64,000 nucleotides of DNA from Haematobia irritans (GCF_050003625.1 NC_134399.1:107424615-107488614), one strand, 5' to 3'. Shown: positions 1 to 13,380, counted from the stretch's first letter. Numbers and translations are program-made. Notes: generated by a model not told the origin, from the sequence alone.

Positions 1-3000
1 CTTGTTGTTTTATTTCGTCATGTGAAGCTTTACGTTCGGTAAGAATTATATTATTATCGCCAGTCTCTAAGAGATTTTCATTCGAGGGGTGATTTGTTAG
101 TGATGGTGGCATTTGTACTGTAGCTACGGGTGCCAATGCTTGTGTCTCAGTTGTTACATGTCTTTCGGTAGTTGATGTTGCAGAGGCATTAGCTTCGAGA
201 AGAGACTCCTGAAATATTGAAAAATAGAGATAAGCAAAAATAAGAAAAATTGTAATTTTCAACTTTTACCTGTGATTGGTTTAACTTCTGTGCCACATTT
301 TGACTTTGTATGGTAACATTGAGAATATCTTCTGGTTTTGCGCATACCAATTGCTTTTTAGCCACTCTCATTTCTCCAATGATTTTGCGAACAATCTGCT
401 TAAATCTCGGTAATTTATGAAGTATCGGCAATTTGCGCAAACCTTCCTGTTCTAAACTCACAGCTGGTCTTACTTCGTACAACAAAAATCGCAAACGTTC
501 TAACATGGGAGCACAAACTTCTTTATAACTCCGATTTAGTTGCTGCCTTATGCGAACCACTGACCATTTTGTTTGATAAATTAACCGTATAATTTCACAA
601 ATTTGTTTTGGTAATTTGCCAGCATTGTTTGTCGTTACACCACCTAGATCTCTTTCTATAGTAGTTAATATCAAGCCACCTAGACTTTGATGTCTAATTA
701 ATACAGCGGTGAGTAAACGTTCCAATTCCTGAACTGGATGTTCAGGTGGAAATTCTTGATGCCATATCAAATTATTCTCCTTACAGAAGCGTTCCGATAT
801 AGTCATCCAAGTCACTACCAATGGATCTGTTAATCGTCCGTCCGACAAGCCTGAAACCAAGGTTTCTATACGCTGTTGTACATTGTTGGGTGACACAACC
901 GTTGCTCCAATTGTAGCCATTGTATGAACTGGTGGTTCAGTAGGTGTACTACCAGCAGTACTGGCACTACTACGAGCTTCTCCTTTTTCTTCATCGAACG
1001 GATTACTTGGCTGTAACACTTGTAGACCTCCGCTTAGAATACTTGATTTTATGATTGTTTTACACTGTAGTTCTGCTGGTTGAGGTGGAGGACCAATTTG
1101 CAAAGCATTTGCTACAAGCCCTAATAAATAGGCCAATGCACGTTCCGAATTGAAATGTGTAAGTACTTTACTTTGTTGTAAATGGGGCTAAAAATTACAA
1201 TAAAATAAATTTTATTTCCATTATATACACACACAAACAAATGTTAACTTACCTTTTCTTCACTTATATTGGGAGCATAGCGGCCAACCTTATGATGACT
1301 CAATAAATTTTCCAAACAGGTGCGATAGTTACTATTATTGAAATCCGATGATAGATCTTTTCCAATACTTTGAGAAAGATAATCATTGATACACGAATTT
1401 TCGTTCCTAAAATATGAAAATGGAATTTTAGCAAAAGCTTTACAGTGATATGACAAATCATTGGGAAATTAAATTCAAACAATCAAAATCAGTTGAGCAA
1501 TATTGTATTAGGAAATTGATAGTTTGATGGTATAAAAGATTTTTCCCATGAGACAAGTTATGGACAATTTTCAATTCAATTTGAATAAAAATTTTTTTTC
1601 ATTACACTTTTAATAAAAATTACACAATGTTCCAATTAAAACAATGAATAAAATTTTACAGTTTCAAAAATTCTAAATGTTTATAATTTTATAATAACAG
1701 AAATTTATTTTAATTATCAATTACGTTTTTAAACAATGACTGAAATATTTCTGTGGTCACAACCCTTAACAGCCTAAAGGTTGAATTACACACCATGCGT
1801 CAATTCGTGCGTTGATGGAAGGGTTGATTTTTTCTGTTTGCGGCAGACTATTCGAGCTTTTGATTTCAAAGAGAAATTTCAACTCTTCAATCATCGGACG
1901 CATTTAACGCATTGAACGCATGGTATGTAATTGTACCTTAACTCGAGTTAGGACACAATTGAGTTATTAGCACCATCGTATTCAGCGTATCTAAATTTAT
2001 TTGCTCTAAATTTTTCATGTTTGTATCTCTTCTAGGAATCTGTAGCAAAGTTTTCCAAAAAACACCTTCTCCTGATTTTCAGTGAAGATTCAAAACTTTA
2101 AACTCCTGTACTGAAAATATTGAAAAACAGACTTAGGCTGTTATGGGTTGTGACCACAGATTTAAGTATCAATTATTAATTTTATAAATAAAAAACTATT
2201 TAAAAATTAGATTAAAAATTCTAAATATTAAATTAATTATATTTGACAGTTAACTGAAAATGATTTATTTTATCAATTTTATTTTCTAAACAATGACTGA
2301 CGTTTTTCAGTTTTATTTAAATTCAAAATTTTATTTAAATTTAAATAAATTTGATAATTAACTGAAATTTAATTCTTTTATCAATTAATTTTTTAAACAA
2401 TCACTGAAAATTTTACAGTTTCAATTTAAAAAATAATTTTATTAATTACATTAATAAAAAAAATATTTAAAAATTTGATTAAAAATTCTAAATATTAAAT
2501 AAATTATATTTGTTAGTTAACTGAAAATGATTTATTTTATCAATTTTATTTTCTAAACAATGACTGAACGTTTTTACAGTTTCAATTAAAAAATTAATTC
2601 AATCGATTTTTTTAATAAAAATTTTGATAAAAAAATTCTAAATTTTTAATATTAAATTAATTAAAATTGATAATTAACTGAAATTGTTGTATTTTTATCA
2701 TTAAGCTTTCTTTTTAAACAATTACTGAAATTTCATTTAATTATCAAATTTAATAAAATTATTTAAATTTTATTAAATTTGATAATTAAATGAAATTAAT
2801 TTTTTAAACAATGACTGAAATCTTTACAATTCAACTGATTTTATTAATAAAAAATCAATTTAAAAAAATTGATTAAAATTCTAAATACAACATTAATTAA
2901 AAACAAATTTAAAAATTTGATTAAAAAATCAAAGTTGTAGATTATTTAAATTTGATAGTTAATTGAAACGTTTCTACGCTATCGATTAAGTTTGTAATTG

Positions 3001-6000
3001 ATTCGATTAAATAACTACCCTATGGGAAATTGGTGCAAATTGCCATTGACGGACCTATCACAGAACTGGTACCTGTGCTCCAGTTAGTTGCAATTTTTAA
3101 ATAGTCGTAATTTATTTATTTTCGTACTTGCTTGATATTAAAATCTTATTAAGATCCATTAAGAAAATTTGAGACAATTTTTCTACTGTATGTTTCTAGT
3201 AAATGGACATTTGTACAAAAACTATAGCTGATACTTTTTTGGGTTCTTTTTTGTATTTTTTCTCACACTTTGAAATATATTATAGACCAAATAGCGCTTA
3301 TTTTCGTAAGGCAATTTGGTCACAATTCAAGAATCAAGTTTTCAGAACAAGCTCATATAGCTCTTGAAGTAATTGAGGTAGGTTTTCAAAATGACAATAT
3401 TTGTTCTACATGCTGTTAGTACAAGTAAAAACAGAAGAAAAATAAAAGTTTTTAACATTAGGTTTATTTCGGTAGTGAAAGGGTTAATATCAAGCATTTT
3501 CATATTTGGTAAAATAAAATTATGAGAATAACCAATTGCTCGACATATTTCAAAAGTTTTTTTTTTTGTTCATTTCGGGTTCGATTGGGATGCCCAAATT
3601 GAAACAGATTTCTAAGAGTTTGTCCGAGACTGGTTCCAGAGGACCTGTCTATGGGGTGCTCCTGCTAAATTGTCCCAGGATGAGTTGAAGACGCGTTCTA
3701 AAATGTAAATTTACCCTGTCAATGACAAACCCATATTAAAGTGACTGGTCCCTTCCATACGTTTTGACCAGAACTGGGACTGGTCCATCCACACCAGGGA
3801 CTAGTCCTGTACCGGTTATGTGGTTGGTCCATTTCCCGTAGGGTAATTAATATTTACCGCAAGACCAATTAATTTATTTAATGAATCCAAAAAATGTTCT
3901 TTTAGACCCAAACTTTCATTTAACATCCAGTAAAATAATCTTCCCCATTTGATTTCTTTACAATCCCAAAACCTTATTTTTCATTTGATTTCTTTACAAT
4001 CCCAAAACCTTATTTTTCATTGGTTCCACTTGAGTGTTTTTAGAAGAGTTTCTTTAGGGACCCATTTTGGGCATAGCATATGCTCGCCTATTCGTAATAT
4101 AACCAAACTAAGTAGGTTAGGTTTTATATACGCTGACTGACTATAAGCAATTTCATTTGAAATTAATGAAAATCGATGTGAAAAAAAATTTATTTGATTT
4201 AAAATTAGATTTGAAGTAGGTTTCATTTGGAGATTAAAATGCTATACACAAATACTGACCCTATAACCTTACGTATCCTAGATTTGAAGTAGGTTTCATT
4301 TGGAGATTAAAATTCTATACACAAATACTGACCCTATAACCTTACGTATCCTAGTTTTCCGTTATTTGTGATTTATTTTATTTTGAAAAATTTATAAAAT
4401 TTCGTTTGTTCTCTGATCAAGAGAAGATTAATGAGAGTAATATTTGGACTAGGAGTAAAATGTTGTGTGGCCAAAAAAAAAACTTACACAATGAAAATAA
4501 TATAATGTAAACATTAACCCTTATAAAACATAGATTATTCACAAGAGGTTAATGTTTGTTTTCAATTTTGTTTCAAGTATAAAACCATTTTCTACCATTC
4601 TGCAGCAAATATTATATGGTTCTTTGGAATTTTAGAAATTCCCCATCAATAACTTATATTTCCATGCCAACTGTTAATTGCCCAATGTTATCTTTTTATT
4701 ATTATTACTATTCAACTTACTGATAATCGCTGATGTCGCATACATAACCATTCAATATAATCCATTTGCCACCATCTAATAATTGATTTTCAAAATCATT
4801 TTTACGTATAAGCATTAACTCTTCCGGTTGTGTTGATGATACTGAGGAATTTTTCAAATTTCCACGACAAATTATACCAGGCCAACCCAAATCATCCGAA
4901 TCTTGTATATCACTGTCACATATGAGACGATTCAAATTGTCCAATGCATGTAGTAGAGGAACAAAATGATGAGACCAATCGAATGCTGGCATCAACGTTG
5001 GACGATCACGTTTTAATATGATAAGGCCAATTAAAAGTTCGTACAAAAGCGTATCGCTTATATCAGTCATAAGAATATCGGCCACACCATCTTTACCCTG
5101 TAGGGCGATCTCGTGCGCTTTTTGTAAGGAATGTATGCATAGGCTAATTGCACTTTGTACGTATTTGCAAAGCAAGAGTTCGGCACCAGTAAGATCTTCA
5201 TTTTTCGGGCTTTGGTGAATGTGGGAAAATAACAGACGCTGAAAACGATGAAGTAAATCTAAGCTAGGACTAGAATGTTCGAGGGATTGGAGCGATGACA
5301 GCGATGGGTTGTTCTCATCTTCCTGTTTTATAATACCATTATTTAATAGCAATTGAGTTAGTTTAGCCTGTGACAAAGCCGAATTGTTGCGTAGCAATTG
5401 TTTAATTAAATGAAGCAATGGTAGGTTGTGGCCACTGTCGGTACAATCGTTGCACTCCAACCGTATAGCTTGCCGCAAAGCTGTCTCCAATCCTCCTTCA
5501 GCCATTAGGGAACCCACTAGTAGATCTGTCATAAATCTATGGCCTGCTGTTGAGATACCAGGTTCTGATGGCAGTAAAGATGTTAGGGTCTGTGCTCTCT
5601 CTGAAGGTGTTGGCAGAAGGACACTCCATCCAACTTGTAAAGCTAATTGTGCCGCATCTTGCATTGTTTTGAGTACGTTAGCACCTCCGGCCAAACTTAG
5701 AATACGCGTCTTTAGACTCACTAATAAACGGCAACCTTCTGAGAGACCCACACTTTTTGGAGCTATGCCATTGACAATTAACGCATGCAATTGAAGTCGC
5801 AAGAGATTCAAACAAGCTACAGCAACACATTCTGCTTCTTGATTTGGGGTCTGTCGATTATTTGAATCTTGTCCACAAACCATACCCAAAAGTTGATCCA
5901 ATAGACGAAACGTTTGCTCACTTAGATCAATGACAAATGGTATACGTGCTGGAATTCCTTGTATAGAAGTTTGACTCCATATAATACTTTGAGCTGCGCC

Positions 6001-8973
6001 ACATGCAATACCATAAGCATAGACAGATGGATGAGTGGCTAAAATGGGTTGTTTTACTAAGGGGTCTTTGCATATCGAAGCTGGGCATATTTGTTGATAA
6101 TCGTTACGACCCCAACCGAAAACTTCACCTCCAGTGGCGCTCAAAGCCAAACAGTGAGATACCCCTATTGCCACATCTATTATTGTCTTGGATTGAAGCG
6201 CACTTATTAGCTTCGGTGTACTCAGACATTGAACCTGCTTATCTAGCTGACTGTGGCCCAAACGTCCCCCACTCGATTTACCCCATGAGTACAGCTTGCC
6301 ATCACAAGTTAGAGCCACCGAAAATTGAGCCCCGGCAAAAACTCTTTGGACACGGGGCAATGTATCAATTACTTGGGGTAACGGAGAACCATTACAGGAG
6401 CCATTGCCAAGTTTACCAAAATCACCATCACCCCAAGCATATACTAAGCCCGTTGCAGTAACCGCTAGCGTGTGGGCATCTCCACTGCCCAAAGCAACAT
6501 CAATAATTTTATGTTCAGCTAAAGCAGCTACAGGCGTAGGTAAAAGTTTATCATCGGAGTTACCATGGCCCAGTCTTCCATATGTTCCACGTCCCCAAGT
6601 ATATAGAGTTCCATTATATGATATTGCTGCACTATACGAGCATCCAACATGAACCGATTTTACAGTGGTTTCTAAGGAATTTATCTTAGTAGGATGTTCG
6701 CGAGGAAGAGTATCTCCATGTCCTAATCTGCCTCCAACACCATTACCCCAGGAATACGCACTTCCTGAAAATTTTTACAAAGAGCAATCGTAACAAATCT
6801 ACCTGATATTTGCAATTTTTTTCATCCACTCACCCATACTATCTACCGCCAGATAGTGTCTTCCTTCACAATGGGCAGCCACCGATATAATGTGAATATC
6901 TTGCATTTCTTCTATCAACATTGGTTCAGTCTCCGGCTTAGAGATACGCCATGTATACATCTTGCCATCTTGTGTTAGGAACAGCACATATTCTTCAGAT
7001 ATAACTACCTGTTGAACTTGAAAATAAAAATTCAAGACAGGGGCTGAATAATGGGTATATGTACTTTGTGAACCCGAAGTGGCGGGTTCAGCTGTAAACC
7101 CATTTTGATGAGGATTCAGAGACAGCCATCCCAAAGCATAGATACGCTGTTCATGTAGCTGTGGTGTACTCGTTGCCATATTGTTGTTATTATTCGTAGC
7201 CATAGAACCGCCGGCACCACTTAATCCACTCTCTTGGGAATTTTGATTGATGAGTGATGTCTTTCCCAAATTTGTCAATCCACACTTATTCATGGCATTA
7301 TATTGGGTTTGTATGGAATGTGCTGTCGGCATATGAGGTTTAGCCAAACGATCTAAATGAGAAATAATCACAACGGCAGCTTGTTTAAGATCTACATTGG
7401 ATGTCTCTTGTTCGGGTAGCGTAAGGAAACGTAGAAAACATTCCGTTGCACTGGATGGGACAACATTTGAAGAGTTGCTTGAAGCTAAACCATAATTTCC
7501 AATAGATTCATAACGTTTAAGAATGGGCACCATGGGAGCACCCGAATTTTGGGGCACATCACGATTATCATCGGTTGATTTATCCTTTTCCCATAAAGTA
7601 AGTAGGAGAACAACAGCTTCTAGAGAGGCTGCCAAACTGCCCTTTTGAGCTCCCAATTCTAGTAAAAGGCACAGCGCAGTATGGCGATCTTCTTTTGGTG
7701 CCAGACACCGTCCACCAAGTGGATCAGCAAGAGCAACTTGTCGTAGAAATTTTATTGAACGTTCCAGAACTTCAATCCAAAGTGGGGAAACCTGCAGAAA
7801 TATATAATTCCAAAATTAATACTATACATGGGAAGTGAATGATGATATCTTAGAGTATTACACATTGCTTTCTCAATATAAATGTCACGTTAATTGGGAC
7901 ATCAGAAAATATGGTTAATTATTGTCCATTTTTAAATTTATACACAGAAACTGTTATATGGGTTTTGACCTTACCTGTGATGTATCAAACAATAGAGCTT
8001 CCGGCAGATCTTGTAATGATTCCAATGCTTCACACAATAATTCACTGCACATTTCAGTGTCTTCACCTGAACGCCAGGCGCGGCGCAGAAAAAAGAATGA
8101 GAAATTCAAAGCTGCCCGAGTACAAACTCTTGCTAATCCCAACGTCGCTCTTTCACTATCACGCCCTGGAGATCTTAGCTCTTGTGATGAAGTTTGGCGA
8201 TATTTGCCAAAACGATCCCTTGACGAAAAATTGCTCTCTTCAGATAATCGATGCATATTTTTATCAGTAGGATTTAAAAATGGATTATTCGGATTTAGCG
8301 ATGTGGGCACCTCCATGGATTGCATTTGTGGCAAATTGTGTTGCTGCATAGCCTGTTGTTGTAACAATTGCTGTTGTTGTTGTTGCTGTTTGCAACGTGC
8401 CAATGCCACAAAATAGCGTTCATATATGAATAATTGCTGACGCAAATGTATAGCTGAGAGACAATTTCCAGCAGCTTGCAGAGCAATATCGTGAAGTTCG
8501 TTGAGTAAAGTTTTTTGGCACTCAATTTTGGCAGCACTGCTTGGTGTTTGCCCCCACAACCAGGACTCAAAAATTGCATCACTTGCTATGCGTTGAGCAG
8601 CTACGGCCGCTGCTTGAGCCTGGGTTGTTATTTTCTTAATAGTTGCATCCGAATCCAAACTATGGCAGGCACTACAGTTACAAGCCGACAAAGGACCGCA
8701 AAAATCATTCGCTGGACAGCAGGAACATTGTAATTTCTGGACTCCGCAATAATGTTTTCCATCATCTCCCAGATATGATAGATTACCAGCTGCATTTAAA
8801 ACCGGAGCAGCCGGCGAAGATACCAACTCACAATCCTGTATTAAATTATTCCACAGTATTGCAGCATCCTCTGGAGATCGTAGACTTGATATTAGGTCAG
8901 CTCGTATCCATTTCTGATCCAGAAATGGCAGAGGTCGCAAATACAAATCCGCATTATGAGAATTCGCAGACAT
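1..8973 (-). CDS. HERC2: HERC2 giant E3 ubiquitin ligase, N-terminal third (partial, runs off the left edge)
   Basis: Coding exons on the minus strand that join in frame at GT-AG borders: 8973-7975, 7791-6834, 6764-4721, 1406-1253, 1187-270, and 208 to the window edge, about 1760 residues of a family that is usually near 4800-4900. The start ATG at 8973 opens [17 protein letters not shown]. Residues about 195-202 are a polyglutamine run followed by more Q-rich sequence. RCC1 repeats lie at about 560-900, with recurring YSWGNG, YTWGRG, YAWGDG and GRLGHG motifs spanning the exon 2/3 junction. A cytochrome-b5-like segment ([18 protein letters not shown]) crosses the exon 3/4 junction, and no HPGG haem motif is visible in it. 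The later part ([32 protein letters not shown]) matches HERC2 specifically and not the small HERCs. The MIB/ZZ, APC10-like and HECT domains expected later would lie outside the window. In other animals HERC2 acts in DNA-damage ubiquitin signalling and protein turnover. Confidence 0.95.
1751..2159. mobile_element. Short inverted-repeat element (MITE-like) in HERC2 intron 3
   Basis: A 25-bp terminal inverted repeat starting CTGTGGTCACAACCC at 1751-1775 is matched by its complement at 2135-2159 with one mismatch. A second imperfect inverted pair lies inside (about 1778-1802 and 1916-1940, containing ACACACCATGCGT). ATTT on both flanks may be a target duplication, but in such AT-rich sequence this is weak. 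No coding capacity is seen. Confidence 0.7.
2160..3000. repeat. AT-rich degenerate tandem repeat block
   Basis: The phrase TTTAAACAATGACTGAAA or a close variant recurs near 1730, 2290, 2396, 2553, 2716 and 2803. The recurrences are joined by AT-only sequence and spaced irregularly at about 90-160 bp. It looks like a decayed short satellite inside the intron. Confidence 0.6.
3018..3843. mobile_element. Non-autonomous DNA transposon with TA flanks
   Basis: The left end is CCCTATGGGAAATTGG and the right end, read on the minus strand, is CCCTACGGGAAATGG. Each terminus abuts a TA dinucleotide, as expected for the Tc1/mariner superfamily or another TA-targeting group. The interior repeats variants of GACTGGTCC and has no transposase frame. 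The superfamily is inferred from the TA only. Confidence 0.6.
3946..4017. repeat. 36-bp tandem duplication
   Basis: CATTTGATTTCTTTACAATC and its continuation occur twice in direct tandem with a period of 36 bp. A third partial copy (TTCATTGG) begins after the second. Confidence 0.85.
4206..4351. repeat. 73-bp tandem duplication
   Basis: A unit beginning TAGATTTGAAGTAGG and ending CTTACGTATCC is present twice in direct tandem with a period of 73 bp. The copies are nearly identical, so the duplication is recent. Confidence 0.9.
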
Positions 8974-9400
8974 TCTTACAAGATTTGATTGTTCAAATTA
9001 CAAAGCACTTTTCAATCAACAATATGATACTGTTAGGTGAGGATTGATGAGGCCTACCACATTGCATAGAGTGTCAACATTTTTGTTATTGATTTTTGTT
9101 GGCTATTTGGTTGAGCGAGTGAACGTGTTCCAAATGGCGTTTGTTGTCCCCAATACAGCGTAATTTAATTCAAGCTCAATGAGATCAATTTTCAAATTTG
9201 AATCGGAACGAAGTGACTTTCTGTATGGAAACGAGTACAAAAAAACAACAACAATTATAATGATATGCATAAATAACTACACATCAATGTTTGTATGTAT
9301 GTAACAATGCAATTTATAGCGAAAGCCTAATTAAAGATTGCAACTGATTTGTTTACTTGAATGCCTTTAACCTCACGACTATTTTTTGCTGCTGTTATTC
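8974..9400 (-). promoter_or_regulatory. Upstream region of HERC2 (5' UTR/promoter, extent unknown)
   Basis: This is the sequence just upstream of the HERC2 start codon. No unambiguous TATA box or initiator could be fixed. The region is not obviously repetitive up to about 9400, unlike what lies beyond it, which fits a functional 5' UTR and promoter. Inference from position only. Confidence 0.35.
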
Positions 9401-10361
9401 TCGTTTTAAATTTACGAAAAAGTAACCAAACACATGTAGTGTTTATTTGTGTATTCTCAGTTTCCACTGTGGCGCGTTATTATTGTTTATTTTTAAACAC
9501 TTTGCCAGTTTAGCTCCATACTGAGCCAGAAAAAAAGCATTTACTCTCCCACCTATCCCCAAAATAATTGCATGTCAGAGCATAGCCATAACGCATAGGC
9601 AGACAACAAAAGAGCTGGTAATAAACCCTCTCGTCTCCCATGTTCCCCATTTGTCACACAAAAGAACGATTTTGTGAGTGGTTGGTTTGAGTTACTATAG
9701 CAGCAGCAGCAGCAGGGAATAATGGGGTTTTGTTTGGTTTTGTTGTTGTTGTTGTTGTCACCATACATTGAAGTTACCAGATTACCAATGGGGTCAATAA
9801 CTTTGGGGCCTCGGTTAGCATTTGTTGTATTTGTACAACTTTTGTATAAATTCACTAATATTTTATATACAGGCTAGCTGAAACCAAGTGTTACCAAGTA
9901 CACATAGATCTGAAAGCTACAAAAACATTTGCGCCTCGAGTTAGTTAATAAATAATGTTATTCATGATGGGTTTCTTTGGTAAAAGCTTGAATTTAGTCT
10001 ATTCCTCTAGACCTTTATCGTCGTGTTCTTTTTTTTGCTTTTCGCATTCGTCTAGGAATCCTGATTCGTTACTCATATTAGGAGAAACATTTTTGGTCTT
10101 TCTTAGTAAGAGCGAAAAGGTATGTTAAAAAATTTTCACTAGCATTTTTAAAATATTTGGCTACCGATTTTGGGAACCATTCCAGTCGTGATTATATATC
10201 CAATATGAGCTAAATATGCTTCCACATTTGACTTTGGTGATAAATTCTGTTTTGATTTCTATAAAATATTTGCCCAATGTGAACGTGCCGTAAGACTTAT
10301 ATGTTGTTGGAATAGCTTCTCGCTCGAATTACAACTCCTTGTACAACTCCTTTCGTTTAAA
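9401..10361. other. Intergenic stretch, no gene seen
   Basis: It lies between the HERC2 upstream region and the first clear transposon. It holds two trinucleotide runs (AGC repeats at about 9699-9715 and TTG repeats at about 9740-9757). The longest frame, on the minus strand at 9553-9855, is driven by those runs and has no protein character. Confidence 0.6.
9699..9757. repeat. AGC and TTG microsatellites
   Basis: About five AGC units are followed about 25 bp later by about six TTG/TGT units. Both are plain trinucleotide runs. Confidence 0.85.
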
Positions 10362-11593
10362 GGCCGGTATGCCCCTCTAAAGAAACTTCCGCTACCCATA
10401 AGAAATGTATTGCTTTTCTGTGAGTCGTTGTTATCGATTGTTTACATTTTGCCCTCATACATGGTAAAACTGTTTTATTTCTGTTTTACCGGGACAATTG
10501 GTCGCCAATATCGTGCGATTTATTTGGTCTTTAGACGGTCGAAGTGTTACAAAGTGTGTGTCAAAAATTTAGTAAGCGGATTGATCGTTTGTTTAGTAAA
10601 TGAAATGGAATAACAAGCGGCTATTGTTGGCGAGCACAATCTCCTACAAGTGAACAAATTGATTTTGTAAAGATGCTACCTTGCAAAAATCTTCATATTC
10701 TAATCGAACTAAAGTCCCATTTCGGGAGTAAATGTTCCACTATGCGACATTGTCTTCGATGAGACGAAGTAGTTATATTAAAATTAGCATCAAAGACTTT
10801 TAATTTTATACTTTTTCACTGATTTGTTTTTGATTTTAACGGATAAACTCGAATTTAGTACCTTAAGGTGAGTATTAAGTTTTAGTTTAGCCGCTAATTT
10901 TCACTAAAGTGAAAACTAAAGCAGTAAAAAAGTCATAAAATTATACATATTTGTTGCAGATTTCATTATAACTTGATGGGAAATATCCCAAAGTAAATTT
11001 TCACAAAGTTTGTATTCCCTAAAATGGATTATTAAAGAAAAGTAATCGTGAAAAAATGACGATTTTAGCGGCTAAACTCGAACTTAATACCAACCTTTAA
11101 GAAAAAATATTCGTTAGCGAACATTCCGTGTGGCGTTTTTATCGAATGTTTAGGTTAGGTTAGGTGGCAGCCCGATGTATCAGGCTCACTTAGACTATTC
11201 AGTCCATTGTGATACCACATTGGTAAACTTCTCTCTTATCACTGAGTGCTGCCCGATTCCATGTTAAGCTCAATGACAAGGGACCTCCTTTTTATAGCCG
11301 AGTTCGAACGGCGTTCCACATTGCTGTGAAACCACTTAGAGAAGTTTTGAAACCCTCAGAAATGTCACCAGCATTACTGAAGTGGGATAATCCACCTCTG
11401 AAAAACTTTTTGGTGTTCGGTCGAAGCAGGAATCGAACCCACGACCTTGTGTATGAAAGGCGAGCATGCTAACCATTGCACCACGGTGGCTCCCTTATCG
11501 AATGTTTACATTCTGCTTCCATAAGAAATATGTATATAGCGAAACTTGTTATTGGTACGCAAACGAAATTTCCGCTAGAAGTGTATGCCGGGC
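10362..11593. mobile_element. Inverted-repeat element with TTTAAA flanks, interrupted by a SINE
   Basis: The left end GGCCGGTATGCCCCTCT and the right end ...AGTGTATGCCGGGC are imperfect inverted repeats. TTTAAA lies directly outside each end (10356-10361 and 11594-11599), giving a likely target duplication. The terminal sequence is related to the palindromic element at 21067-21467 and to decayed pieces near 11690 and 12230, so it is a family. A complete SINE is inserted at 11153-11494. No transposase is visible. Confidence 0.6.
11153..11494 (-). mobile_element. tRNA-derived SINE, full length, minus orientation
   Basis: Read on the minus strand it begins GAGCCACCGTGGTGCAATGG, a tRNA-like head. 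This carries an A-box-like TGGTGCAATGGTTAGCATG and a B-box-like GGGTTCGATTCC. It continues through a tRNA-unrelated body and ends in repeated TAACC units. A 14-bp target duplication TTATCGAATGTTTA flanks it at 11139-11152 and 11495-11508. The same family occurs at 42212, 43207, 49063, 60608 and 61738. Confidence 0.9.
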
Positions 11594-12325
11594 TTTAAAA
11601 GAAAACATCGATTGTCGATAACATCGCGTACGCCTGGTCGTATCCATTCTCTCTAGAATTGAATAAAGGACTTAAACACGGAACATGCCTCTAGCGGAAA
11701 TTTCATTGAAATGAAAATAATAGTGCTGTATTTCATATCGACACTAAATGTACAGTCGGTAGTAACGTCTTCAGAAATCTTTGGGTTCCAATGAATTTTT
11801 TATGGGTAGCAAAATTTTGGGCTTCGTTATTACGGTAAGTAATGAATGTGTAGTTTTGCTACCGAAAATCATTATCGATCGTTTACACATGGCAAAACTG
11901 ACTTTTGACATACAAGCCTGAAGTGAAATTTCAAACACATTCACAAAGGAACATGTTTACTCAAACAAATTCAGACACGATTCACGAAAATTCTCGTGAT
12001 TCACTAAAATTCGCTTTACCGATTCTCTTTATTCATATGCCATAATAAATTTTTGTCAATATTTATATTTTTTCAGCAAATTATGTGATTAAATTTAGGT
12101 ACAATTGTTATTGATTGAATTTTACAAAATAAATTTCTTCTGCCCCAAGAAGCTATTTTTTTATGAAAATTCTGTGAAGGTTCATTTACATTTTGCTCCT
12201 ATAATACATGAAAATACCGCACTATCGGCATGGAACCGAAATTTACGCTGAACGTGCATACCAGATTTATGCAAGCTATACATTAGAGATTATAAGCTCG
12301 GTTATATGTCGACAATGTGCTGTTA

Positions 12326-12486
12326 AAATGTTTTCCTTTTAGTGGTCAACAAAAGAAATACTCCTTCGACTTACTTAGTAGTTTACTCAAAGATATATCA
12401 ATAAAATGTTTTTCCTTTTAGTGGTCAACAAAAGAAATACTCCTTCGACTTACTTAGTATTTTACTCAAAGATATATCAATAAAAT
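12326..12486. repeat. 79-bp tandem duplication
   Basis: A unit containing TTAGTGGTCAACAAAAGAAA and ending ATATATCAATAAAAT occurs twice in direct tandem with a period of 79 bp. The copies are nearly identical. Confidence 0.9.
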
Positions 12487-12489
12487 TTA

Positions 12490-13372
12490 AGTGATATATA
12501 TTTGTTAGTAAAACCACAAACCGCAATTTTTATTTTTTAAACTATGTAAGTATTTTCTTTTCCAATATTCAAAAATTAGTAGGGGTATTAGCCATTTCGA
12601 ATTTATCCAAGTGCCTCTTTTCCCCATTATTTCCACAAATAATCTGGCAACACCAAGTATAACGTCACTTTATACAATTCAGAATTTTTCACAATGTAAT
12701 GGCCGTGTAACATTTTCACAATTATCTCACATTCATAAAAAACTTGTTTTACTTATTTCTTCAATTTCATTCACTTTTTTCAATAACTTTATACATCATT
12801 TATAACTTTATTGAAATATTGTAAAAGGTATTTTAATTAATATTCAAGGGCTTTGGTTTTTGCTCCACCTTAATTTTTTTCGTTGTCTGCTTCTATTGCC
12901 ATACAAAATTTTCAATTTAATTTATACTTAGATATTTTCCACTCGTTTCACAAACAATTTTGTCAAAATGTAACCGCATTCCTTAGGTTTTATGTTTTTG
13001 TTAGCAAAAACTTTGTTAAAACCACTTAATTTATTCTTTGTAATATATATATTTTATCAAGCGTCCGCGATTCAGATTTTTTCAGTACTTAACAAACGAC
13101 AGACAGAAAAATATTTGTCTTTTGACAATCACGAATGTCAAAATATGGCTGTCAAAAAAACGAATCTCTGGAAAGAAAAACGTCAGTAATGCATGAGAGA
13201 ATTTGGGGAGAGAGCAGGCAATTCTCTCTGTTTACGTATTTGCTGATCACAACAAAGGCCAAATGTTTACAAAACAAATGGGAACGCCGTTAACCGATCT
13301 GACAAAGGAGTGTAAACGACGGCATCAATTTAGAACAGCATCGGCTCTGTACATGGGATACAACCGTTGAGG
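12490..13372. other. Intergenic stretch, no gene seen
   Basis: AT-rich sequence without recognisable repeats or protein-like frames. The frames at 12611-12805 and 12992-13189 are short and low in complexity. Confidence 0.5.
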
Positions 13373-13380
13373 ATGAAAAC

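Larger units (their letters stand above)
1407..4720. other. HERC2 intron 3 (3.3 kb), repeat-filled, no gene
   Basis: The intron lies between the exons ending at 4721 and starting at 1406. It contains two inverted-repeat elements (1751-2159 and 3018-3843), an AT-rich degenerate tandem block (2160-3000) and two short tandem duplications (3946-4017 and 4206-4351). No open frame with protein character was seen. Short frames at 3949-4226 lie in the duplicated sequence and look like chance. Confidence 0.8.

Noticed and set aside
7911..8733. Plus-strand frames, including a Cys-rich one near 8300-8400
   Set aside because: They are the complement of HERC2 exon 1; the Cys run is the reverse of the polyglutamine codons.
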